Of a stretch of DNA of 64,000 nucleotides, positions 58,011 to 64,000 are shown one piece after another. The notes under the pieces were generated by a model. That model made no database searches, was not told the origin of the DNA, and saw only the letters and a program-made list of their open reading frames with translations. The position numbers and the translations under genes are program-made. Source of the stretch: Flavobacterium aquiphilum (GTDB taxonomy: Bacteria > Bacteroidota > Bacteroidia > Flavobacteriales > Flavobacteriaceae); NCBI RefSeq assembly GCF_027111335.1, contig NZ_CP114288.1:4712001-4776000 (forward strand). The letters are read 5' to 3'. Numbering within the stretch: the stretch's first letter is position 1; every line of letters starts with the position of its first letter.

Positions 58011-58084
58011 TGACCGCGGAGGGGTTCGAACCCCCAACCCTCAGAGCCGAAATCTGATATTCTATCCAGTTGAACTACGCGGTC
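58011..58084 (-). tRNA. tRNA-Arg (anticodon UCG)
   Basis: 74 nt on the minus strand. The acceptor stem GACCGCG pairs with CGCGGTC and the discriminator is A. The D-arm is TTCAACTGGATAGAA. The anticodon stem TCAGA/TCTGA encloses the loop TTTCGGC, so the anticodon is UCG (Arg, codon CGA and wobble). The T-arm is GGGGGTTCGAACCCC. CCA is not encoded. It lies between the MtfA-like gene and yqeY. Confidence 0.95.
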
Positions 58085-58165
58085 AATATGATTATAGTTT
58101 TTTGAATTCAGACTTAAATTCCTGATTGATAATCTAAAATCTAAACTCAAAAATCTTGAATCATT

Positions 58166-58615
58166 TTAGGTCAATAATTTCTTTACGATGGCAGAAATGG
58201 TTTTTCCTTCAGCAGTTCCACCCAATTGTGCAGTTGCCAATCCCATTACTTTACCCATTGAAGCAATTCCTGATGCCCCAGTTTCGGCAATGATTTTTGC
58301 AATCACAGCTTCAACTTCAGCTTCACTTAATTGCGCAGGAAGGAATTTTTCGATTACAGCAACTTGAGCCAATTCTGGTTCTGCTAAATCCTGACGATTT
58401 TGCTCAGTAAAGATTCTAGCACTTTCTTTACGGGTTTTAACTAATCTTTGAAGCAATTTAATCTCATCATCGGCTGAAATTTCTTCTTTGGAACCAGATG
58501 CAGTCTGAGCTAACAAAAGCTCTGATTTTATAGCTCTTAAGGCTTCCAACGCAACTGTATCTTTGGCTTTCATGGCGGTTTTGATTTCGTCCATGATTTG
58601 AATTGATAAACTCAT
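58166..58615 (-). CDS. GatB/YqeY domain protein
   Basis: 149 residues, full length for stand-alone YqeY. It starts LSIQIMDEIKTAMKAKD and has EALRAIKSELLLAQTASGSK, VIEKFLPAQLSEAEVEAVI and the C-terminal MGKVMGLATAQLGGTAEGK. It resembles the tail domain of amidotransferase subunit GatB and may interact with tRNA. It is the gene after ftsZ on this strand, as in related genomes. Confidence 0.93.
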   Translation of the reverse strand: MSLSIQIMDEIKTAMKAKDTVALEALRAIKSELLLAQTASGSKEEISADDEIKLLQRLVKTRKESARIFTEQNRQDLAEPELAQVAVIEKFLPAQLSEAEVEAVIAKIIAETGASGIASMGKVMGLATAQLGGTAEGKTISAIVKKLLT

Positions 58616-58718
58616 TTTATTTTATATTTTAGATTCTTGATTTTAGATTCCTGATTTTAGAAATCAAAAAATCTTTATTTTTTTTTAATGAAAAAGGATT
58701 ATCAATTACAAATCTGCA

Positions 58719-58750
58719 CACGAGCCGCAAAGAGCGAACTGGCAAAGCAA
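58719..58750 (+). repeat. Short repeat related to 24091-24117, copy 2
   Basis: ACGAGCCGCAAAGAGCGAAC and onward matches the copy at 24091 with an insertion of a few bases. It leads directly into copy C of the structured element. Confidence 0.4.
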
Positions 58751-58777
58751 TCTCAAATCTACAATCTCAAGTCAACT

Positions 58778-58908
58778 GCCCCAGATGGAAATGAAAAGCC
58801 TTTTTGAGAGAAACTATAATTTTTCTTGAACTAGAAAAGCGACCAAAGGAAGCTCTTTCTTGTTCTTAGAAAAAATAGTTACGACAAAAAGCTTGAAATG
58901 TACAGCTG
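58778..58908 (+). repeat. Structured dispersed intergenic element, copy C
   Basis: It begins GCCCCAGATGGAAATGAAAA, resembling the head of copy B. It forms a hairpin with arms AACTATAATTTTTCTTGAAC and a near-complement at 58861-58880. The tip is AGCGACCAAAGGAAGCTCTT, differing from copy B by one base while the arms are unrelated. The tail (AAGCTTGAAATG) is diverged. Confidence 0.6.
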
Positions 58909-58982
58909 GATGAGGCCCGACAAATTTAGAAAATTTTACTCGTATTAACAACAAGTTGTTTGAGCCTTTACGGTCAAAAAAC

Positions 58983-59014
58983 AGCCCGAAAATTGAAAAA
59001 CTAATTTTCGGGCT
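58983..59014 (-). terminator. Terminator of the division cluster after ftsZ
   Basis: Stem AGCCCGAAAATT (58983-58994) and AATTTTCGGGCT (59003-59014) with an 8-nt loop. T residues follow on the minus strand. It lies 25 bp past the ftsZ stop. Confidence 0.8.
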
Positions 59015-59038
59015 ATCAAAAAAATGGCTAAATTTTGA

Positions 59039-60985
59039 TTAATCTACATTGTCATGCAAATACGAATTATTCGAACGTAATTGTAAATCATTGTTGCTAT
59101 CAGTTCCAACAGATATTCTTGAAGTTGAATTATTTGGTACGCTTCCAAGATCTATCCCAAATCGCTTATAAGCAGGCTCTCTTTCCAGTTCGTCCACTCT
59201 TGACACATTATCGTGAAACTTATAATTAAAATCTTTAAGTTTTTTTCTTCTTTCCTCAGCTCTGAATCTTAAAGTTTCTTCGATTGTCATTTCAATAGGA
59301 GAGTTGTTCCCCAAAACAGGCGCTTCAACAGGTTCAGAAACCTGTCTCATGGTAATATTCAATTCGGCAGGCACTTCATCAACAACCGTTTTGGCAACAG
59401 CTTTACTTTCCATCAAGTCACTTTCAGTCTCCATATATTCTTCAAGCGAATACTTTATAATACCGCTATCAGACAATTCAGTAACCGGAACAAGTTGAAC
59501 TGGCTCTACTACTTTAATATCACGAGTTTCATTTGTCAATTCAAACAAAAAGTTATTTATTTCTTCTTTCGCATGAACCGGTTCTGGTTTACTTAATGGC
59601 AAATCAAACGAAAAAGTGGCCTGCTCTTGTTTTTCTTCAAAACGAATTGGTTCTGGAGTCACTTGTCTAACTGGCTCAGCTACAGGATTTGTAACGATAA
59701 AATCGATCTCTTTCATAGGAGAAACGATTTCGAATGTTACATCCAAATTTTTGATGAACTCTGTCATCCCGACTAATTCGTCTTCATTGATAGACGCAAC
59801 TACCGGAGCATCAATAATCGGCTCAGGAGTAACTTCTTCATCGATTAAATCAAATACAATTCTTTCCTCTGTATTTGAAACAGGCACTTCAGTATTAAAA
59901 GTTGCAACTGTATTTTTTGTTAAGTCAAAAACACCTCTTTGCTCTTCTTCAAGAGTGTGGATAATTTTCTTAGGCTCAACATTAACGATTTCATTTTGTT
60001 GCTCAACAGCAAATCCAGTGGCAATAATAGTTACAGCAATAGCATCACCAAGAGCTTCGTCTTCACCAACTCCCATGATGATATTTGCATTTGAGCCTGC
60101 TTCGTATTGAATATGCTCGTTGATCTCAGCAATTTCGTCAATGGTGATTTCATTTGTCCCAGAAACAATAAGCAATAATACGTTTTTAGCTCCTGTAATC
60201 TTGTTATCGTTTAAAAGGGGCGAATCTAAAGCAGCAATAATTCCTTCCTTGGCTCTATTTTCGCCGGAAGAAACTGAAGACCCCATGATAGCTGTTCCAC
60301 TGTTATACAACACAGTTTTTGCATCACGTAAATCGATATTTTGAGTATAGTGATGCGTAATTACTTCGGCAATTCCTCTAGAGGCTGTTGCCAAGACTTC
60401 ATCCGCTTTTGAAAACCCGGCTTTGAATCCAAGATTTCCATATACTTCTCTTAACTTATTATTATTGATAACAATCAAAGAATCAACTTGCTTACGTAAT
60501 TTTTCTATACCGATAAGTGCTTGCTCTTGACGCACTTTCCCTTCGAACAAGAATGGTAAAGTAACGATTCCGACTGTTAATATATCTCTTTCTTTCGCTA
60601 ATTGGGCGATAACCGGAGCAGCTCCTGTTCCTGTACCACCACCCATTCCGGCTGTGATAAATACCATCTTGGTATTAACGTCCAACACTTTTTCAATATC
60701 GGAAATACTTTCTATAGCAGATTGGTGTCCGATATCCGGATTAGCTCCAGCACCAAGTCCTTCAGTCAAATTAACACCTAACTGAATTTTATTGGGCACA
60801 GCACTATTTTCCAATGCTTGAGAATCGGTATTGCAGACGATGAAATCAACGCCTTTAATTCCTTGTCTGAACATGTGGTTGATAGCGTTACTACCGCCAC
60901 CACCAACTCCAATTACTTTGATTACATTTGACTGATTTTTTGGCAAATCAAATGAAATACTTCCAAATTCTGTGTTGCTTGGCAT
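59039..60985 (-). CDS. ftsZ: Cell division protein FtsZ
   Basis: 648 residues. The tubulin-like GTPase has VGGGGSNAINHMFRQ, the tubulin signature GMGGGTGTGAAPVIAQ and NNNKLREVYG. Beyond ~330 a long, acidic, Glu/Val/Pro-rich linker of ~250 residues follows before the end (AYKRFGIDLGSVPNNS). The linker is much longer than in E. coli FtsZ, which fits Bacteroidota. FtsZ polymerises into the septal ring and is anchored by FtsA, encoded just upstream. Confidence 0.98.
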   Translation of the reverse strand: MPSNTEFGSISFDLPKNQSNVIKVIGVGGGGSNAINHMFRQGIKGVDFIVCNTDSQALENSAVPNKIQLGVNLTEGLGAGANPDIGHQSAIESISDIEKVLDVNTKMVFITAGMGGGTGTGAAPVIAQLAKERDILTVGIVTLPFLFEGKVRQEQALIGIEKLRKQVDSLIVINNNKLREVYGNLGFKAGFSKADEVLATASRGIAEVITHHYTQNIDLRDAKTVLYNSGTAIMGSSVSSGENRAKEGIIAALDSPLLNDNKITGAKNVLLLIVSGTNEITIDEIAEINEHIQYEAGSNANIIMGVGEDEALGDAIAVTIIATGFAVEQQNEIVNVEPKKIIHTLEEEQRGVFDLTKNTVATFNTEVPVSNTEERIVFDLIDEEVTPEPIIDAPVVASINEDELVGMTEFIKNLDVTFEIVSPMKEIDFIVTNPVAEPVRQVTPEPIRFEEKQEQATFSFDLPLSKPEPVHAKEEINNFLFELTNETRDIKVVEPVQLVPVTELSDSGIIKYSLEEYMETESDLMESKAVAKTVVDEVPAELNITMRQVSEPVEAPVLGNNSPIEMTIEETLRFRAEERRKKLKDFNYKFHDNVSRVDELEREPAYKRFGIDLGSVPNNSTSRISVGTDSNNDLQLRSNNSYLHDNVD

Positions 60986-61078
60986 AATATGGGGTTTTAA
61001 ATTTTTTATTAACTTTCTCTAACTACTCTAGCTTGGGGGCAAAAAGGAGGTTTGATGTATATTTATTCTTTATTCTAA

Positions 61079-62470
61079 TTATTCTGCGTTGTCCAAAAAA
61101 TCTTTAATCTTGTCCACATATTTATCAAAAAACGATCTTCTAATTTTATTCTCTGTAGATTCCCTTACCGGTTCTACTTCAAGTACTCTTTCAGGTTGTA
61201 CAAAAACCTCTTCTTTAATTTCTACTGCTTTTTCTTCTACAATAGGCTCCTCTCTATAATAAGTTATTTTTTCAGAAGCAACAGCTGTCATTTTTACAGC
61301 ACTTTGTGTTTTATTCTCAATGCTGTTCATTACTAAACCAACAGCAGTTGCGTATAAAGGACTTGAAATTTCTTCATCTGAATTTCCTGCCAAATGCTCG
61401 TTTGGATAACCTATTCTTGTATCCATTCCTGTGATGTATTCTACCAATTGCTTAATATGCTTCAATTGTGCTCCACCACCTGTAAGAACGATTCCTGCAA
61501 TTAATTTTTTACGAGGATCTTCGTGTCCGTAAGCTCTCACTTCGGTAAAAACCTGTTCAATAATTTCAACAACTCTGGCATTAATTATTTTCGAAAGATT
61601 CTTTAATGAAATCTCTTTAGGCTCTCTACCTCTTAATCCAGGGATCGAAACAATTTCGTTGTCTTTATTTTCACCTGGCCAAGCTGAGCCAAATTTCACT
61701 TTCAACAATTCGGCTTGTTTCTCTATAATCGAACATCCTTCTTTAATATCATCTGTAATAACATTTCCACCAAAAGGTATCACTGCAGTATGACGAATAA
61801 TACCATCTTTGAAAATTGCCAAATCTGTTGTTCCTCCTCCTATATCAATAAGTGCAACTCCAGCTTCCTTTTCTTCTTGACTCAAAACAGCATCTGAAGA
61901 AGCCAATGGTTCCAAAGTCAATCCCGATAATTCGATTCCTGAGCTCTGGATGCATCTTCCAACATTTCTAATAGATGACGCTTGCCCTACAACAACGTGA
62001 AAACTACTTTCCAGTCTTCCGCCGTACATTCCGATTGGTTCTTTTATATCTGATTGCCCGTCAATTTTAAACTCTTGTGGCAATACGTGAATAATTTCTT
62101 CTCCCGGTAACATGGCCAATTTATGAACCTGATTAATCAATAAATCAATATCACTTCCGCCTATTACTTCTTCAGGATTGCTTCTGCTGATGTAATCACT
62201 GTGCTGAATACTTCTTATGTGCTGTCCAGCAATACCCACTACTACATCTTTAATCTTATACCCCGAATTATTTTCGGCCTCAAGAATTGCTTGTTGAATA
62301 GACTGGATTGTTTGTGTAATATTATTTACAACCCCTCTGGCAACACCTAAACTTTTAGATTTTCCAACCCCCAAAATTTCAAGTTTACCATACCCATTCT
62401 TTTTGCCTATCATGGCAACAATTTTCGTCGTCCCAATATCTAGACCTACTGCAATATTCTCTTTTTCCAT
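61079..62470 (-). CDS. ftsA: Cell division protein FtsA
   Basis: 463 residues of actin fold: phosphate loop VGLDIGTTKIVAMIGKKNG, SHS2/1C insertion, and second motif ALIDIGGGTTDLAIFKDGI, with TGGGAQLKHIKQLVEY near the adenosine site. An extra C-terminal linker (~390-445) leads to a likely amphipathic end (FFDKYVDKIKDFLDNAE) for membrane binding. FtsA tethers FtsZ. It is 93 bp before ftsZ and 6 bp after ftsQ. Confidence 0.97.
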   Translation of the reverse strand: MEKENIAVGLDIGTTKIVAMIGKKNGYGKLEILGVGKSKSLGVARGVVNNITQTIQSIQQAILEAENNSGYKIKDVVVGIAGQHIRSIQHSDYISRSNPEEVIGGSDIDLLINQVHKLAMLPGEEIIHVLPQEFKIDGQSDIKEPIGMYGGRLESSFHVVVGQASSIRNVGRCIQSSGIELSGLTLEPLASSDAVLSQEEKEAGVALIDIGGGTTDLAIFKDGIIRHTAVIPFGGNVITDDIKEGCSIIEKQAELLKVKFGSAWPGENKDNEIVSIPGLRGREPKEISLKNLSKIINARVVEIIEQVFTEVRAYGHEDPRKKLIAGIVLTGGGAQLKHIKQLVEYITGMDTRIGYPNEHLAGNSDEEISSPLYATAVGLVMNSIENKTQSAVKMTAVASEKITYYREEPIVEEKAVEIKEEVFVQPERVLEVEPVRESTENKIRRSFFDKYVDKIKDFLDNAE

Positions 62471-62476
62471 TTTCTA

Positions 62477-63199
62477 TTATTTTGTACAAACTACCTGTTC
62501 CGTAAATCTGAGATCTATTATTTTATATTTATCCAAAGAACTATCCAAACTTACTTTTTGAAAAAAAGCTTTATAGTTTTGAAATTTTCGCTCAACATTT
62601 ATCAAACCACCAAAATCGATTTGATAATTATAATTTCTATTCTGCATTAATAAGCTACCATTAGGCATAATCTGTATGCCAATGATGTTTTTTCTCAAAA
62701 ACGCATCATCATAAATTATCTTAAATAATTTAAATAAATCTTTGTTATTTTTCTTGTTTATCTCCCCAGAAACAAGTGGAACCCGAGCTGTAAAATTCTC
62801 CGACAACGGCATGGTATTTCCCTCACTGTCAATATAGAAGGAACCTTCATCGTTAAAGACCCTAGCAATAGGAGTCTTCTGTTTTACAACTGCTTTTAGA
62901 ACACCATCAATACTCACATACACATCGGCCTTAGCGATCATTTTTTGAGTATTTAATACATGCTCCAATTTATTCAAATCTAGCCTATCTTTTCTTATAG
63001 TTTCAGCATTCGAATTATTTTCTATTAACAATTTATTAACCGCTTCGCTTTTTAAAAAAAGAGCGTTTTCGCCTACAAAAACAACCTCCGTTTTGGTCAA
63101 TTTTCGTTTCGAATTTCGTTTGGATGTAAACGAAAAAAGAAAAACAACCAAAATAAACATGAGTAATAATCTTATATTATTCCAATTAAAGATTTTCAT
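62477..63199 (-). CDS. ftsQ: Cell division protein FtsQ/DivIB
   Basis: 240 residues. A short cytoplasmic start is followed by one membrane helix (LLLMFILVVFLFSF). A POTRA-like part (VVFVGENALFLKSEAVNKLL) and the beta domain come next (VSIDGVLKAVVKQKTPIARV, DEGSFYIDSEGNTMPLSE). It recruits the septal synthesis complex. The start overlaps murC by 14 bp, indicating translational coupling. Confidence 0.93.
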   Translation of the reverse strand: MKIFNWNNIRLLLMFILVVFLFSFTSKRNSKRKLTKTEVVFVGENALFLKSEAVNKLLIENNSNAETIRKDRLDLNKLEHVLNTQKMIAKADVYVSIDGVLKAVVKQKTPIARVFNDEGSFYIDSEGNTMPLSENFTARVPLVSGEINKKNNKDLFKLFKIIYDDAFLRKNIIGIQIMPNGSLLMQNRNYNYQIDFGGLINVERKFQNYKAFFQKVSLDSSLDKYKIIDLRFTEQVVCTK

Positions 63200-64000
63200 A
63201 TAATGCTTTTTTTATTGACGGAACCATTTCTCCCAAATCACCTGCCCCAATAGTTACAATAACTGTGGCATCATTGGCCAAAATCTCAGGAATTAAATCT
63301 TCTTTACTGACAATTTTTTTATTATCGTTTGTCATTTTATCCATAAGCCATTGTGAATTAATTCCTTCCATAGGCAATTCACGTGCCGGATAAATTTCCA
63401 TTAAAAACACTTCATCAAAAGCTGATAAACTTTTAGCAAAATTATCAGCAAAATCCCTTGTTCTGCTGAACAAATGTGGTTGAAAAATTGCTAAAACCTT
63501 TTGTCCAGGATACAATTCCCTTACAGCTTGATGAACAGCATTAATTTCGGTTGGATGATGAGCATAATCATCGATATATACTAAATTATCTTCTTTAATC
63601 TGATACGAAAAACGTCTTCTGATTCCTCTAAAAGATGCCAAAGCGCTGGCAATAACACTGGTCGGGGTGCCATATGTTATTGCCATAGCCGAGGCCATCA
63701 GAGCATTCATTAAATTATGTTTTCCTGGTAATCCAAAACGCAAATCTTTAATAATTCCGTTTGGAGTCTTAACATCAAAAACATAACTACTGCTCTCTAT
63801 TCTTACATTGAAAGCTTCAAAAACTGCTTCTTCATTAACCGCGCAAACTACTCCTTGAATTGGCAATTCGTTGGTTATAAAAAGGTTGCTTTTATCTTCA
63901 ACTTTATTTGCAAATTCAACAAATGATGCTTCAATTGCTGTACTGGTTCCATAAATATCCAAATGATCAGCATCCATAGACGTAACGCAAGCGATATCCG
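63186..64000 (-). CDS. murC: UDP-N-acetylmuramate-L-alanine ligase MurC, partial (C-terminal part)
   Basis: The frame runs off the right edge; the residues up to the edge read DIACVTSMDADHLDIYGT, typical of the Mur ligase middle domain. After that: NALMASAMAITYGTPTS, the third domain with YIDDYAHHPTEINAVHQAVR, LAIFQPHLFSRTRDFADNFA, and a C-terminal VIVTIGAGDLGEMVPSI. MurC adds L-Ala to UDP-MurNAc. The Walker-type ATP site lies outside the window. Followed directly by ftsQ. Confidence 0.95.
   Translation of the reverse strand, partial: DIACVTSMDADHLDIYGTSTAIEASFVEFANKVEDKSNLFITNELPIQGVVCAVNEEAVFEAFNVRIESSSYVFDVKTPNGIIKDLRFGLPGKHNLMNALMASAMAITYGTPTSVIASALASFRGIRRRFSYQIKEDNLVYIDDYAHHPTEINAVHQAVRELYPGQKVLAIFQPHLFSRTRDFADNFAKSLSAFDEVFLMEIYPARELPMEGINSQWLMDKMTNDNKKIVSKEDLIPEILANDATVIVTIGAGDLGEMVPSIKKALYENL

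Larger units (their letters stand above)
58616..59038. other. Repeat-containing intergenic region between ftsZ and yqeY
   Basis: It holds copy 2 of the ACGAGC...GCGAACTG repeat (58719-58750), copy C of the structured element (58778-58908) and the ftsZ terminator (58983-59014). There is no gene. Confidence 0.6.

Overview
The window is chromosomal DNA from a member of the Bacteroidota, very probably family Flavobacteriaceae and most like the genus Flavobacterium. The pointers are a complete gldK-gldL-gldM-gldN cluster (gliding motility and type IX secretion core), an exosortase F (XrtF) gene with its flavobacterial partner, SusC-type and other TonB-dependent receptors, a short primary sigma factor without region 1.1, and A+T-rich spacers. 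Several spacers carry promoters of the Bacteroidetes form TTG-N19..21-TAnnTTTG (clear examples before gldK and miaB).

Layout. 1-1738: the N-terminal half of a SusC/RagA receptor gene running off the left edge, with a long leader. 2.5-9.3 kb: mixed housekeeping genes (LRR surface protein, DUF1761, pterin dehydratase, FemAB-like acyltransferase, ABC-F ATPase, DUF983, FAD oxidoreductase). 9.4-18.1 kb, all minus: gldN, gldM, gldL, gldK, an arginase-fold protein that has lost metal ligands, and topA. 18.6-21.3 kb: glpD and a secreted alpha/beta hydrolase. 22.0-29.6 kb, plus: miaB, a GxxExxY gene inside a 476-bp inverted-repeat cassette, a small membrane protein, a sigma-54 activator, lptE, a TPR-like protein, secG, groES and groEL. 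29.8-36.0 kb: an MG2/plug-type secreted protein, a DedA protein, and a three-gene metal locus (HMA protein, TonB receptor, Cys-rich HYC protein). 36.1-39.4 kb, minus: xrtF and its partner, an ATP-cone/Mrr-like nuclease and a beta-CASP RNase. 39.5-42.7 kb: a GAF protein, rpsO and pnp. 42.8-54.6 kb: an accessory block between pnp and rpoD (STN-type TonB receptor, two DUF4249 lipoproteins, an MG2-like protein, then an unknown protein with a TPR histidine kinase and a LytTR regulator). 54.8-58.6 kb: rpoD, rpe, a CBS protein, an MtfA-like peptidase, tRNA-Arg(UCG) and YqeY. 59.0-64.0 kb, minus: ftsZ, ftsA, ftsQ and the C-terminal part of murC, i.e. the end of the division and cell wall cluster.

How the parts fit together: GldKLMN form the periplasmic and inner-membrane motor and ring of the type IX secretion system. 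LptE, SecG and GroESL serve envelope biogenesis and folding. FtsQAZ/MurC drive septation. The accessory parts are transport systems (SusC, metal receptor, STN receptor with DUF4249) and small repeat elements that decorate the intergenic regions.

Most unusual observations: a GxxExxY gene bounded by 30-bp inverted repeats (29/30 matching); three copies of a structured intergenic element with conserved ends but different hairpin arms; a 34-bp terminator copy repeated exactly 8110 bp apart around a transport block; and a ureohydrolase homologue beside gldK with three of six metal ligands replaced. Everything here comes from reading the sequence; no database search was run.
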